DNA of 64,000 bases from NCBI RefSeq assembly GCF_026805325.1, contig NZ_JAPRAT010000009.1, positions 1-64,000 of the forward strand, written 5' to 3'. The notes under the pieces were generated by a model. That model did no database searches and had not been told where the DNA came from. It worked only from the letters and a program-made list of their open reading frames with translations. Positions 34,648 to 44,690 of this stretch are shown here, one piece after another; the first letter of the stretch is position 1, and the number at the start of each line of letters is the position of its first letter. The translations under genes and the position numbers were made by a program. The DNA comes from Natronobacillus azotifigens (GTDB lineage Bacteria > Bacillota > Bacilli > Bacillales > Amphibacillaceae).

Positions 34648-36123
34648 TCAATCGATGTCCCACCAATGGAATCCGTCTGCTGCTAGTAGTTCATCCGCGG
34701 CTTTTGGTCCATTTGTTCCGGAAGCATAGTTAGGGAAATCAGCTTTTTTCGCTGCCCATGCTTTGGAAATTTGATCGACAAAATTCCATGAAAGAGAGAC
34801 TTCCTCTGAATGGACAAAGCTAGTTGAGTCGCCATTTAGACAATCATTTAATAATACTTCATAAGCTTCAGGACTTTCCACTTCTTCTGCTATTGATTTA
34901 TCATAATGCATCGTAATTGGGGTACTCAATGTTTCATAGTCTGTTTTTTTCGCATTTAAATGCATCGTAATTCCTTCATCAGGCTGTACCCGGATAACGA
35001 GTAAGTTTGGATCAATAACATTGCCTTTATCTTTGTAAAGATTGATTGGTAAGTCCTTAAATTGTACAACGATTTCTGTTGACTTTTTCGCCATACGCTT
35101 TCCGGTTCGGATGTAAAAAGGCACTCCAGCCCAACGGAAATTATCAATCATAAATTTACCTGCAACAAAGGTTTCTGTATTGGAATTTTCTGCTACCCCA
35201 TTACTTGAACGATAACTATCTACTTGCACTCCATTCATTTTGCCATCACCATACTGTCCACGAACAAAATATTGATCTACATTTGACTCGTCTAATGGAC
35301 GTAAACTTCGAAGAACTTTTGCTTTTTCATATCGCACTTCGTCAGGATGTAGTTTTGCTGGAGGTTCCATTGCAAGTAAGGAAATCATTTGGAGGATATG
35401 ATTTTGAACCATGTCACGTAAGGCGCCAGACTCATCGTAATAACGGCCACGTTCCTCAACTCCCAAAATTTCACTTGATGTTATTTGCACGTTTGCAATG
35501 TATTGATTGTTCCATAACGGTTCAAACATTGCATTAGCAAAACGAACAATTTCGATATTTTGGATCATTTGCTTACCGAGGTAATGGTCAATTCGATAAA
35601 TTTGTTCTTCCGAAAACGTTTGACCAATTTGTTCATTTAATTGCTGTGCAGTATCGAAATTACGACCGAATGGTTTTTCGATTACCAGACGTGACCACCC
35701 TTTATTGTCGGTCAACCCTTGTGACTTAAGATTCGCTGCAATTGGACCAAAGAAATTTGGAGCCATTGCCATATAAAAGAGACGATTTCCTCCCGCATCA
35801 TGTATTTTATCTAATTTTGTAATAAAAGCATCAAGATCATGATAATGAGACAAGTGCTGTGCATCAAATGGATTGTAATGGAAATGACTCGCGAATTCTT
35901 CGTGATCGATCAAATCGTCTTTAAAGACCGCGATGGAATCCTTCACATTATTTCGAAACTCTTCATTGGTTAATGGTCGTCTTGCTACACCGACAACCGC
36001 AAAGTTGCCAGATAGTTTACCGTTTCGATATAATCGATACAATGATGGATATAACTTTCGGTTAGCTAAGTCTCCCGTAGCACCGAAAATAACAATAATC
36101 GCTTTTGGTGTATTCCGTGTCAT
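34648..36123 (-). CDS. zwf: glucose-6-phosphate 1-dehydrogenase
   Basis: The first enzyme of the oxidative pentose-phosphate pathway, converting glucose 6-phosphate to 6-phosphogluconolactone with NADP. The nucleotide loop GATGDLANRKLYP starts near residue 14. The active-site signature RIDHYLGKQ is present, with the family motifs VIEKPFG and GKRMAKKSTEI. The length of 491 residues is normal. Its product feeds gnd, encoded on the opposite strand after the repeats. The start ATG follows AGAGAGG. Confidence 0.95.
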   Translation of the reverse strand: MTRNTPKAIIVIFGATGDLANRKLYPSLYRLYRNGKLSGNFAVVGVARRPLTNEEFRNNVKDSIAVFKDDLIDHEEFASHFHYNPFDAQHLSHYHDLDAFITKLDKIHDAGGNRLFYMAMAPNFFGPIAANLKSQGLTDNKGWSRLVIEKPFGRNFDTAQQLNEQIGQTFSEEQIYRIDHYLGKQMIQNIEIVRFANAMFEPLWNNQYIANVQITSSEILGVEERGRYYDESGALRDMVQNHILQMISLLAMEPPAKLHPDEVRYEKAKVLRSLRPLDESNVDQYFVRGQYGDGKMNGVQVDSYRSSNGVAENSNTETFVAGKFMIDNFRWAGVPFYIRTGKRMAKKSTEIVVQFKDLPINLYKDKGNVIDPNLLVIRVQPDEGITMHLNAKKTDYETLSTPITMHYDKSIAEEVESPEAYEVLLNDCLNGDSTSFVHSEEVSLSWNFVDQISKAWAAKKADFPNYASGTNGPKAADELLAADGFHWWDID

Positions 36124-36326
36124 TTTCTTTTACTACCTCTCTTTAATCTAATTTTAAACGCGTCAATATTTCTACCTATAATACAATAACATGTTGCCAC
36201 GCTTTGATAAACTATTTTACATTTTACACATTTAAAAGTTATAATTTCATTTAGTTTCGTATGTACTATAATATCATGTATTCAGAAAATAACAAATAGT
36301 TATACAATTAACATGGGAGGAAAAGG

Positions 36327-37094
36327 ATGAAAAAATATCAAGGTTTTTTAATTGATTTAGATGGTACCGTTTATAAGGGAACAGAAAGAATTGAGGCTGC
36401 TATCTCCTTTGTAAAAGAATTAAAGAAAAGAGGTTTGCCTTATTTATTTTTAACCAATAATTCGACCAAACATCCGAGCGAAGTAGCGAAAAAGTTACGT
36501 GGCATGGATGTACCGGCAGAAACGGAGAATGTTTATACAACAAGTATGGCGACCGCAAATTATCTTGCTGAACATAAACCAAAGGCTCGCGTATATGCAA
36601 TTGGGGAAGACGGTTTATTATCTGCATTAAAAGAGAAGGGATTCATTCTTACAGACGAGAATGTAGATTTTGTAGTGATGGGTTTGGATCGAGAAATTAC
36701 ATACGAAAAATTAACGATTGGGGCATTAGCGATCCGAAATGGTGCTACATTTATTGCGACAAATGCTGATGTAGCCTTGCCGACAGAAAGAGGTTTTTTG
36801 CCAGGATCGGGTTCGCTTATTTCTGTGTTAACCGTTACAACTGGTGTGAAACCACAATTTATTGGGAAGCCTGAAGCGATTATCGTAGAGCAAGCACTTG
36901 ATGTGTTAGGGACATCGAAAGAAGAAACGCTTATGGTGGGGGACAATTATGATACCGATATTTTAGCAGGGATCCATGCAGGAATTGACTCGTTACTTGT
37001 TTATTCGGGAGTCACCACAAAGAAGCATTTAGAGACGGTATCAAAAAAACCAACCTACACAATTGATACCTTAGCCGATTGGAAATTACAGTAA
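36327..37094 (+). CDS. yutF: HAD-superfamily phosphatase, NagD/YutF type, 255 aa
   Basis: A HAD hydrolase with catalytic Asp10 and Asp12 in LIDLDGTVYKG, motif II FLTNNSTKHPS, and motif IV MVGDNYDTDI. The capping region and length match TIGR01457 proteins (YutF of B. subtilis). Probably a cytoplasmic sugar-phosphate or nucleotide phosphatase; the physiological substrate is not clear. The start follows GGGAGGAAAAGG. The PC4-like gene follows at 18 bases, in the same transcript. Confidence 0.88.
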   Translation: MKKYQGFLIDLDGTVYKGTERIEAAISFVKELKKRGLPYLFLTNNSTKHPSEVAKKLRGMDVPAETENVYTTSMATANYLAEHKPKARVYAIGEDGLLSALKEKGFILTDENVDFVVMGLDREITYEKLTIGALAIRNGATFIATNADVALPTERGFLPGSGSLISVLTVTTGVKPQFIGKPEAIIVEQALDVLGTSKEETLMVGDNYDTDILAGIHAGIDSLLVYSGVTTKKHLETVSKKPTYTIDTLADWKLQ

Positions 37095-37112
37095 TCATAA
37101 AGGAGAATGGAT

Positions 37113-37346
37113 ATGGCTGACATCAAATATGAGATTGTAGAAAATATTGGAGTTATTTCTGAATTACCGAAAGGGTGGACAAAAGAGTTGAACCTCATCT
37201 CATGGAACAATCGTGAGCCTAAATATGACCTGCGAGATTGGTCGCCTAATCATGAAAAGATGGGTAAAGGTATCACACTCACTTTAGAAGAGCTAAAAAG
37301 CATACAAACATTGTTAACAGAAAAAGGTATTTCGCGTTCATCATGA
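37113..37346 (+). CDS. YdbC/PC4-like single-strand DNA-binding protein, 77 aa
   Basis: A small protein with GWTKELNLISWNNREPKYDL, DWSPNHEKMGKGITLT and EELKSIQTLL, which is the YdbC family related to the eukaryotic coactivator PC4. Such proteins form dimers that bind single-stranded DNA. ATG 37113 is preferred over ATG 37107 because the AAAGGAG site is at normal distance. It follows yutF in the same direction. Confidence 0.85.
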   Translation: MADIKYEIVENIGVISELPKGWTKELNLISWNNREPKYDLRDWSPNHEKMGKGITLTLEELKSIQTLLTEKGISRSS

Positions 37347-37418
37347 TTATTTGCTTTTATCTTGTGGAGAATAGGGTATAAGATAATGAAAAAGATAAAC
37401 AGCTAGGAGGAAAATTTT

Positions 37419-37910
37419 ATGTTAAAGAAACTTTTTGGAAAAAAAGAAGAAAAAGTAGAGAAAGAGATTATTCTTGCACCAGTAACGGGAGAATTAGTAG
37501 ATATTACAGAAGTACCTGATCCGACATTCTCGAAAAAAATGATGGGAGACGGTATTGCCATAAAACCGTCAAAGGGAGAATTTGTTGCTCCTGTAAGTGG
37601 TGAAATAGTGAATTTATTTCCAACTAAGCATGCGATTGGGATTAAATCGAAAGCAGGTGTGGAATATTTATTGCACATTGGTTTAGAAACGGTCACGCTT
37701 GAAGGAGAGGGATTTGAGGCGCATGTGAAGCAAGGAGATAAGGTAACAGCAGGAGATTTATTAGTTACAGCAGACTTGAAACTCATCGAAGAAAAAGTAA
37801 AAACCATTACTCCTTTCGTTATTACGAGCGAAATAGAAGGGGTAGATATCGCAACGAATCAGCAGGTTGTTCAAGGTCAAACAGAAATTATGACCGTTCA
37901 TGTTAAATGA
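37419..37910 (+). CDS. PTS glucose-type IIA component, 163 aa
   Basis: A single-domain EIIA-Glc protein. His86 in YLLHIGLETV is the phosphorylated residue and His71 in TKHAIGI is its partner, matching His90 and His75 of E. coli Crr. The beta-rich core GDGIAIKP..VAPVSGEI..LFPTKHA is typical. It accepts phosphate from HPr and passes it to a IIBC protein encoded elsewhere; it could also serve a regulatory role. The length is normal for YpqE. Start follows TAGGAGG. The gene is closed by a bidirectional terminator. Confidence 0.92.
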   Translation: MLKKLFGKKEEKVEKEIILAPVTGELVDITEVPDPTFSKKMMGDGIAIKPSKGEFVAPVSGEIVNLFPTKHAIGIKSKAGVEYLLHIGLETVTLEGEGFEAHVKQGDKVTAGDLLVTADLKLIEEKVKTITPFVITSEIEGVDIATNQQVVQGQTEIMTVHVK

Positions 37911-37949
37911 AATGGAACATCACATGAAAAGTAAATAAAAAACGCACTT

Positions 37950-38003
37950 AAGAAAAAATGTGTAAACCATCCGCTTATGAGCGATTGGCTTGCACATTTT
38001 TCT
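37950..38003. terminator. bidirectional terminator between IIA and mreBH
   Basis: GAAAAAATGTG and CACATTTTTC, plus an inner pairing of CCATCCGC with GCGATTGG, form an imperfect but long stem. It overlaps the last codons of mreBH and has T-runs on both strands. Confidence 0.65.
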
Positions 38004-38991
38004 TTTTCGATAATTGTTTAACAGATTCGCCTGTACCAATTGCGATTGCTAATAATGGATCATTGGCTATGTGGACAGGAACGTCAATTTCTTGAACGAG
38101 CCAGGTTTGCAGTCCTTTTAATAATGCACCCCCACCAGCAAGTGTTACCCCTTGATCAACAATATCTCCACTTAACTCAGGAGGACAATTTTCTAACGTT
38201 GCATGTATCGTCGTGAGAATAGCTTCTAATGGTTCGCGTAAGGCCTGTTGGATATCCGTAGATGTTACGGTAATCTCTTTAGGTAATCCACTTACAAGAT
38301 CCCTTCCACTAACTTTCATCGATAGCTCCTCATGTTCAATCAGTGCATACCCAATTTCCATTTTTATTTTTTCAGCAGTTTGCTCCCCAATTAACATATT
38401 AAATTTCTTCCGAATGAAATGAACGATTTCTGTATCCATTCGATCACCAGCAATACGGATGGATTGCGCATTAACAATCCCGCCATAAGATATAATAGCT
38501 ACTTCACTTGTTCCTCCACCAATATCCACGATTACTGTCGAGACTGGTTGGTCAATTGGTAATCCTGCACCAATCGCTGCTGCAATGGGTTCTTCGATCA
38601 GATGTACACCTTTTGCACCAAAGTTTTTCACAGCATTTTCGATTGCTCGCTTCTCCACTGCAGTACTTCCTGAAGGCGTACATACCACTACCGTTGGCTT
38701 TCTTAAGGATATTCCTAATTGCTTACTAACTTTGCTCAAGATCTCTTTTAACATTTGTGTTGCGACATCATAATCCGCAATGACCCCTTCATGTAGCGGT
38801 CGGATCGTAGCAATATTTTTTGGTGTCTTTCCGATCATTTGTTTTGCGTCTTTCCCTACAGCTACTACTTGTTTTGTTTTTATGTCAATCGCAACAACTG
38901 AAGGTTCGTTGAAGACGATCCCTTTCTGTTTCGTATACACAAGGATATTCGCTGTACCTAAATCAATCCCAATCGCTGCATTTCCAATCAT
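37975..38991 (-). CDS. mreBH: MreB-family rod-shape protein, MreBH-like
   Basis: An actin-like ATPase that guides cell-wall synthesis along the cell cylinder. Motifs: phosphate 1 [12 protein letters not shown], phosphate 2 [11 protein letters not shown], and adenosine GGGALLKGL. The stretch [17 protein letters not shown] is MreB-specific. ATG 38991 (GGGGGACATCACT upstream) is preferred over a start 16 codons earlier. It is a stand-alone gene, without mreC or mreD, which fits the paralogue MreBH of Bacillus rather than the main MreB. Confidence 0.85.
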   Translation of the reverse strand: MIGNAAIGIDLGTANILVYTKQKGIVFNEPSVVAIDIKTKQVVAVGKDAKQMIGKTPKNIATIRPLHEGVIADYDVATQMLKEILSKVSKQLGISLRKPTVVVCTPSGSTAVEKRAIENAVKNFGAKGVHLIEEPIAAAIGAGLPIDQPVSTVIVDIGGGTSEVAIISYGGIVNAQSIRIAGDRMDTEIVHFIRKKFNMLIGEQTAEKIKMEIGYALIEHEELSMKVSGRDLVSGLPKEITVTSTDIQQALREPLEAILTTIHATLENCPPELSGDIVDQGVTLAGGGALLKGLQTWLVQEIDVPVHIANDPLLAIAIGTGESVKQLSKKKNVQANRS

Positions 38992-39313
38992 AGTGATGTC
39001 CCCCGATGAAGTAATATATTTCGCGCCCTGTAGAAACACGGAGCATAACAGTATTATCTAACTTATTTTTTTTCAACGTTTTATAGTATAGCATGATTAT
39101 TTATGTTCAGCTTTATTTTTTTTCCAAACAAGAGGAAGGCTTTTTCTTTAGTATTTGATAGATTTAATTTCTTCATACATACACTTTCAATACCGTGGTA
39201 ATTCTTTCATCATTTAACTTTTATTCTTTTGTGAAGAGTTCTCGCCAGTTGTTTCTAAATCTTATATAATGAGATAGTATGGTTAAAGTGTGAGGAGCTA
39301 TAGGAGGAAAAAA

Positions 39314-40036
39314 ATGAAGACAGCTATGATTTATTTATACTCAGCTATATTAGTGATTGGAAGTGTTCCAAAGTTAAGAAGAGCAAAAAAAATCCCTGAA
39401 TCTGTACCGTATATGGAAAAAGCAAATCAAATTTTTCATACACCAGCAACTGTTTCAAAGAAAGTGGTTAAAAAGACCAAGACAAATGTAACTGTTGTTG
39501 GAAAAGAAAAATTAATAAAGGAACCCGTATTATTTGTTTGTAATCATCAAGGGATTTTTGACATTCTCATCCTATTAGGTTATTTAGATAAACCAATTGG
39601 ATTTATTGCTAAGAAAGAAATAAAAAAAATTCCTATCATTAGTAAGTGGATGGAAGAGTTAAAATGTGTATTTATCGACCGTTCCAACCGGCGAGCTGCC
39701 ATCAAGGTAATTGATGATGGTGTAGAAAGTTTAGAAGCAGGCCAGTCAATGGTTATTTTTCCTGAAGGGACAAGGAGTAAGAGTTCAACTGTAAATGAAT
39801 TTAAATCAGGAAGTTTGCGTTTAGGAACACGTGCATCTGTACCGATTATTCCGATTACGATCAATGGAACGTATCGGATGTTAGAAGAAGATAAGGGAAA
39901 AGTTAAGGGTGCGAATATCCAGCTGACAATTGGAGATCCTATCTATCCGGATCAATACAAAGAAATGAAACATAATCACTTAGCTAAATATCTTCAAGAT
40001 ATCATTGAGCAAACGATTGAACAAAGCGGCGAATGA
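39314..40036 (+). CDS. 1-acyl-glycerol-3-phosphate acyltransferase (PlsC family), 240 aa
   Basis: A membrane-associated acyltransferase that makes phosphatidic acid from lysophosphatidic acid. The HX4D motif is NHQGIFD (His78, Asp83), the glycerol-phosphate motif FPEGTRS lies near residues 148-154, and IPITINGT follows. A hydrophobic N-terminus anchors it. ATG 39314 has ATAGGAGGAAAA upstream. The gene is alone between mreBH and the GGDEF-EAL gene. Confidence 0.88.
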   Translation: MKTAMIYLYSAILVIGSVPKLRRAKKIPESVPYMEKANQIFHTPATVSKKVVKKTKTNVTVVGKEKLIKEPVLFVCNHQGIFDILILLGYLDKPIGFIAKKEIKKIPIISKWMEELKCVFIDRSNRRAAIKVIDDGVESLEAGQSMVIFPEGTRSKSSTVNEFKSGSLRLGTRASVPIIPITINGTYRMLEEDKGKVKGANIQLTIGDPIYPDQYKEMKHNHLAKYLQDIIEQTIEQSGE

Positions 40037-40161
40037 TAACATTTTTTTACAAAAAAGTACAAGGCTATTTCAAATTGAATAAAATAGTAACTTTTTTTTC
40101 TACCTTTTTTTCTGTATAATGATAATACGTTATGTAAACAAAATAGATAAAAGGTGAAAAT

Positions 40162-42330
40162 ATGACACTTAATCCAGTAAAACGCGTATTAGAATATAAC
40201 AAGCTTGAAGAAATACTAGAGCAAGTGCATGAAAATTTAACCCCAAGCACCAAAGAAGAGGTTGCTAAAGAAATCTTTTCATACATGGAAACCTGTAAGC
40301 AAAAGAATGATCAATTAAACCTCGCAGTAAGTAACGCTTTTCAATTATTAATGATGGATCAGGACGGCTATATCATTTATATTGATCCAGATTTTTGTGA
40401 AAAATTAGGTTATGAAGAAGAAGAACTACTACATCATCATTATCGAATCCTTCACGCGGGAGTCCATGATGCTCTGTTTTATGAAGATATGTGGACGGCG
40501 ATTGGAAAAGGAGAGGTGTGGGAGGGAGATATCTGTACAGAATCAAAGCATGGCGAAATGATTTGGTTTCGTACAAAGATCTTGCCAATCATAGATCAAG
40601 AGAATAACCAGGCTAAGTTCATTACCTTTCGTACCGAGATAAGTGATGTAAAACATGAAGATAAGCGGTTGGTTGAAGCGTTAACGGATGATTATCGAAA
40701 AGTTTTTCGTCAACTGATGAATTTAATTTTTCGAGTACAAAAAAACAGAGAAACTGGTGCTTATCGTTTTCGCATGATTGAAGGTAAGTTAGCGAAAAAG
40801 ATGAAAATTCTGACTCATAATACATATGAACAATCTTTAGAGTCTGTATTTGGGAATATCGAACAACAGCACATTATTGCACATTTCGATCAGGTGTATA
40901 CAGGGGAAGAAGTAACATTTAAACACCGACATGGAAGAATGTACTTGTATACCATGCTCTCGCCGATTATTGAAAATGGTGAGGTGATTGAAGTAGTAGG
41001 CTCTTCCATTGATATTACTTCCCTGCAAAAAGCAGAAGAACAAGTGAAACAGCTAGCGTTTTATGATCCGCTAACTAATTTACCAAATCGCAGTAAGTTG
41101 CGGGAAGATTTAAAAGCTCATTTAGGAGAAAGTTCACAAGGGAATTTTTCGCTACTCTATTGTGATATAGATCGCTTAAAATATATTAATGACACGTTGG
41201 GTGAATTTATCGGTGATCAAGTGATTCAAATTATTGCGGAACGCTTAGAAACTGTTATTGGTAATTATGGACATTTGTACCGATTTGGTGGAGATGAATT
41301 TGTAATACTACTTGATGGACCACAAGCAACTATTTTAGAAATCAGTGATAATCTACTAGCCAAGATAAAACAACCAATTAATCTTCATGGGAACGAGTTT
41401 TTTGTAACTTCTTCAATAGGTGGAAGTTGTTATGGAGAAGATGCATTTAACGAAGAAGAATTGTTAAATCATGCGAGTATTGCTGTTCACTATTGTAAAG
41501 TAAGTGGTCGTAACAATAAATTGTTTTATACTCCAGATATGAATGACATATACAATGATGTTTTATTATTAGAAGGTGATATACGAAAGGCGTTATATCA
41601 CGACGAGTTTGAATTATTTTACCAACCACAGATTAATGTAGAGAACGGAGAAGTTATCGGTTTGGAGGCGTTAATTCGTTGGAATCATCCGAAAAAAGGG
41701 AACATACCACCAAGTAAATTTATTCCTGTAGCAGAAGAAAGTGGATTGATCAATCAAATTGGTAAGTGGGTGATTAATGAAGCATGCATGCAACACGTGG
41801 AATGGGTGAATCAGGGGCATGACCCAATTCGTATCGCTGTTAATATTTCAGCAATTGAGTTGCAACAATTTGATTTTGCTGATCAGGTTACTCGAATCAT
41901 CGAAGAAACGAAGATGGATCCAACATATTTAGAAATTGAAATTACAGAAAACAGTGTCATGCAAAACACAGAAGATTGTATTAGAACGATGAACACGCTA
42001 AGGGATATGGGTGTATCATTATCTATTGATGACTTCGGAACAGGTTATTCATCTTTTGGTTATTTACGAAAATTCCCGATAAATTACTTGAAAATTGATC
42101 AATCATTTATCCGTAACGCTTTAAGTGAACCAAGTGATGCTGAAATTGTAAAAGCAATGATTCAACTTGGGCATACCTTTGGTTTAAAAGTTGTTGCTGA
42201 GGGTGTAGAAGAACAAAATATTTTAGCTTTATTGCGAGAGCAGAAATGTGATTATTATCAAGGATATTTTTTCAGTAAACCAGTTCCAGCATGTGATCTA
42301 GAATCGGTAGTGTACGGAAAAATGTCATAA
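40162..42330 (+). CDS. PAS-GGDEF-EAL cyclic-di-GMP signalling protein, 722 aa
   Basis: The N-terminus has a PAS domain (about 45-165) with MMDQDGYIIYIDPDFCEKLGY, then a second PAS-like region (about 180-290). The GGDEF domain carries an intact RFGGDEF (about residues 374-380), and the EAL domain an intact EAL (502-504) in GLEALIRWNHP, with DDFGTGYSS later. Both activities could be present. No membrane segment is seen, so it is a cytoplasmic sensor. It is not in an operon. The signal sensed is unknown. Confidence 0.92.
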   Translation: MTLNPVKRVLEYNKLEEILEQVHENLTPSTKEEVAKEIFSYMETCKQKNDQLNLAVSNAFQLLMMDQDGYIIYIDPDFCEKLGYEEEELLHHHYRILHAGVHDALFYEDMWTAIGKGEVWEGDICTESKHGEMIWFRTKILPIIDQENNQAKFITFRTEISDVKHEDKRLVEALTDDYRKVFRQLMNLIFRVQKNRETGAYRFRMIEGKLAKKMKILTHNTYEQSLESVFGNIEQQHIIAHFDQVYTGEEVTFKHRHGRMYLYTMLSPIIENGEVIEVVGSSIDITSLQKAEEQVKQLAFYDPLTNLPNRSKLREDLKAHLGESSQGNFSLLYCDIDRLKYINDTLGEFIGDQVIQIIAERLETVIGNYGHLYRFGGDEFVILLDGPQATILEISDNLLAKIKQPINLHGNEFFVTSSIGGSCYGEDAFNEEELLNHASIAVHYCKVSGRNNKLFYTPDMNDIYNDVLLLEGDIRKALYHDEFELFYQPQINVENGEVIGLEALIRWNHPKKGNIPPSKFIPVAEESGLINQIGKWVINEACMQHVEWVNQGHDPIRIAVNISAIELQQFDFADQVTRIIEETKMDPTYLEIEITENSVMQNTEDCIRTMNTLRDMGVSLSIDDFGTGYSSFGYLRKFPINYLKIDQSFIRNALSEPSDAEIVKAMIQLGHTFGLKVVAEGVEEQNILALLREQKCDYYQGYFFSKPVPACDLESVVYGKMS

Positions 42331-42344
42331 AAGGAAATTTCAAT

Positions 42345-42510
42345 TCGTAGGGAATTTAGCTTTTTCCTGCTGATTGTTGATCTTAAAAGATGAGCTGAAG
42401 ACGCCTTTGGAACTTTCGGTGAGCTACTGTTTGTTACCCTTCAATTAATCATCTTGTGTTTTGTTATTATTTTGTAGTAGGAGTTTTACAGACGCTGCTC
42501 TGGGACGAAT
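42345..42510 (-). repeat. degenerate double-hairpin repeat
   Basis: On the minus strand, CGTCCCAGAGCAGCGTCTGTAA, then ACTCCTACT and, further on, CAATCAGCAGG resemble the element at 32,402 in order and spacing, with many changes. It lies between the GGDEF-EAL gene and yfkJ. Confidence 0.5.
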
Positions 42511-42514
42511 CTTG

Positions 42515-42558
42515 AAAATGACTTTCTTCAACTTTAATTAGTGAAGAAGGTCATTTTT
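42515..42558 (+). terminator. hairpin terminator before yfkJ
   Basis: AAAATGACTTTCTTCA (42515-42530) pairs with TGAAGAAGGTCATTTT (42542-42557) with one G-T pair, followed by T. Confidence 0.75.
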
Positions 42559-42639
42559 GTATGATCAGAACGTGCTATTTTTCTTTGAGCAGGAATTTCA
42601 GTATAATTGGTGTAAATAGAATAGATAGGTGGTATAAAA

Positions 42640-43125
42640 ATGATAAAGGTTTTGTTTGTTTGCTTAGGAAATATTTGTCGGTCACCGATGGCGGAAGCTT
42701 TTTTTCGAGACTTAGTGAAGAGAGAGGGGTTGGAAGATCAATTCATCATAGATTCGGGTGGTATGGGGTCTTGGCATACAGGTAAGCCGCCTCACGAAGG
42801 AACGAGAAACATTTTAAAAGAAAGAAATATTTCTTACCAGGGTATGAAGGCTCGCCAAGTATCACTAGAAGATTTTGATCAATTTGATTATATTGTCGCT
42901 ATGGATGACCATAATATCAATGACTTGAAAAGTCTAAAAGACGCTCCTGAGGGTGTTGAGATCATGAAATTGATGGAAGTTGTTGAGAATTCTTCTGAAG
43001 AAAATGTCCCGGATCCTTATTACACAGGTGATTTTAATCAGACTGCGATGCTAGTAGACCAAGGTTGTAAGGCATTGTTGGAAAAAATAAAAAAAGAAAA
43101 ACAATTAGTTAAATCAAGGATGTGA
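42640..43125 (+). CDS. yfkJ: low-molecular-weight protein-tyrosine phosphatase
   Basis: A cytoplasmic phosphatase that removes phosphate from tyrosine residues. The CX5R loop CLGNICRS has Cys8 and Arg14, and the general acid Asp lies in VPDPYYTGDF near residue 125. The length of 161 is normal. It starts the yfkJ-yfkI-yfkH order known in B. subtilis. The next gene starts 4 bases after its stop. Start ATG 42640 follows TAGGTGG. Confidence 0.93.
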   Translation: MIKVLFVCLGNICRSPMAEAFFRDLVKREGLEDQFIIDSGGMGSWHTGKPPHEGTRNILKERNISYQGMKARQVSLEDFDQFDYIVAMDDHNINDLKSLKDAPEGVEIMKLMEVVENSSEENVPDPYYTGDFNQTAMLVDQGCKALLEKIKKEKQLVKSRM

Positions 43126-43129
43126 ATTC

Positions 43130-43423
43130 ATGAAAAAATCGTTGTTATGTAAAGGTATGTTTATTGGTGCATGTGTTGGTGGTTTGTTAACATTGCTAGA
43201 TCGTAATACAAGAACAGAAACAGTAAGACAAGTGAAAAACGCAAAAAGCAAAGTGCAATCTTATGTAAAACATCCAGCATCCGTTATAATGGACTGTTAT
43301 CAAGGTTACGAATCACTTTCCAATGTCGTGACGAATAGCTTGGATTTAACGATTGATTTAGTGACAAACTTTCAATCGATATTAAAAGAGGTGGAACAAA
43401 AAATCGATTCAGACGTTAGTTAA
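43130..43423 (+). CDS. yfkI: YfkI-like small membrane-associated protein, 97 aa
   Basis: A short N-terminal hydrophobic segment (GMFIGACVGGLLTLL) is followed by a basic, helical region and an acidic C-terminus, a YtxH-like layout. The family is not firmly identified by motif; the name rests on its position between yfkJ and yfkH. Function unknown. It starts 4 bases after yfkJ and is certainly in the same operon. Confidence 0.7.
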   Translation: MKKSLLCKGMFIGACVGGLLTLLDRNTRTETVRQVKNAKSKVQSYVKHPASVIMDCYQGYESLSNVVTNSLDLTIDLVTNFQSILKEVEQKIDSDVS

Positions 43424-43533
43424 AAAAGGTGGATGAAGCCACGAGTATGCTCCAACTTTAATACGGTTGTTTTTATTTGATACGTTAAACGGTGGGATTA
43501 CACTAGGCATGAATAAAGCGGAGGGGGGAGAAA

Positions 43534-44373
43534 ATGAAACTGTACCCTATGATTTCAATAGGAAAAAAATTTGTCGATCGGTTTAATGATAATGAAGTGA
43601 CTGGCCAATCTGCCCGATTGGCGTATTTCTTTTTACTATCGCTATTTCCGTTACTGATTTTTTTAGTTACTTTATTAGGTTATCTCCCGATTGATTATCA
43701 AGATGTAATGGATTTCATGGCTACTTATATCCCGGGAGAAGATACATTAGGCATTATTGAGAATAATTTAGATCAAGTGGTAGATAATCGTAGTGGAAGC
43801 TTGCTATCTATTGGTATTTTAGGTACGTTATGGTCTGCTTCTAATGGAATAAATGCCATTATGCGTTCGTTTAATAAGGCGTATAAAGTGGAAGAAGATC
43901 GTTCTTTTATTGTATCGCGCTTGATTGCTATTTTATTATTATTTGCAATGCTTATCGTAATTGTCGTAGCATTGTTGTTGCCCGTTTTCGGCCGAATGAT
44001 CGGTGTCTATATCTTTTCTTTATTTGGAGTCACAGATGAGTTTGTACAGGTCTGGAATATGTTACGTTGGATCATATCTTCTTCAATCTTTTTTATTGTG
44101 TTTTTGGCTTTATATAAATTAGCACCAAATAAAAAGGTTTACTTTAGAGATGCTGTGTTCGGTGCAATCTTTACAACAGTCGGGTGGCAACTAGTATCGT
44201 TAGGTTTTTCTTTTTATGTGAACGAGTTGGGGAATTATTCTGCAACATACGGTAGTCTTGGTGGGATTATCGTGTTAATGATTTGGTTCTATATCACTGG
44301 TATGATCATTATAACAGGTGGAGAGATTAATGCTTTTATTGCAGAAAGACGAATGAAGAAAAAGAAGAGCTGA
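43534..44373 (+). CDS. yfkH: YihY/BrkB-family membrane protein
   Basis: A six-helix membrane protein of the YihY family (formerly called ribonuclease BN, a name now known to be wrong). Recognisable stretches are RLAYFFLLSLFPLLIFLV, SASNGINAIMRSFNKAY, and YSATYGSLGGIIVLMIWFY. The function is not established. It is the last gene of the yfkJIH operon. The start ATG follows GGAGGGGGG. The stop lies in the stem of the terminator. Confidence 0.9.
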   Translation: MKLYPMISIGKKFVDRFNDNEVTGQSARLAYFFLLSLFPLLIFLVTLLGYLPIDYQDVMDFMATYIPGEDTLGIIENNLDQVVDNRSGSLLSIGILGTLWSASNGINAIMRSFNKAYKVEEDRSFIVSRLIAILLLFAMLIVIVVALLLPVFGRMIGVYIFSLFGVTDEFVQVWNMLRWIISSSIFFIVFLALYKLAPNKKVYFRDAVFGAIFTTVGWQLVSLGFSFYVNELGNYSATYGSLGGIIVLMIWFYITGMIIITGGEINAFIAERRMKKKKS

Positions 44374-44402
44374 CTTTTAAGGGATTTCAGCTCTTCTTTT
44401 TT
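44363..44402 (+). terminator. yfkH terminator
   Basis: AGAAGAGCTGA (44363-44373) pairs exactly with TCAGCTCTTCT (44387-44397), followed by T. Confidence 0.85.
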
Positions 44403-44405
44403 GTT

Positions 44406-44577
44406 TTATCCCGAAGCAACCGTCCGTAAGACTCCCACTTCAAAATAATGAGAATATCAAGTTGTTTAAGTGGGAGTAACGGACGCTAGCACCAAAGGCC
44501 TTTAGGTCATCCTTTAGGGCTAACAATCAGTGGGGGAATACCTAAAAACCCCCACTGATTGAAGTTTCACTTTATTA
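44406..44577 (+). repeat. double-hairpin repeat, copy D
   Basis: The same element as at 6568. The second segment between the hairpins is longer here (AAAGGCCTTTAGGTC and onward). Both ends are present. It directly abuts the 3-prime-end element at 44,578. Confidence 0.85.
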
Positions 44578-44690
44578 GAAAGTGTCACGCCATAACGTGA
44601 CATGATAAGCGTTCGCTTGTCACCATCAGACCTTAGAAAATATAGCTTCTATTGTATTTTAAAATACATGCGTGGTTTCCCGGTAGGTCA
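44578..44690 (-). repeat. 3-prime-end element, copy 1
   Basis: Read on the minus strand, it runs ACCGGGAAACCACGCATGT, AGAAGCTATATTTTCTAAGG, TCTGATGGTGACAAGCGAAC, then CATGTCACG..CGTGACAC. It forms two small hairpins, GACAAGC..GCTTATC and TGTCACG..CGTGACA. The element starts at the stop codon of the PfeT-like gene and runs in the same direction. A clear copy is at 48,530, inverted relative to this one. Confidence 0.75.
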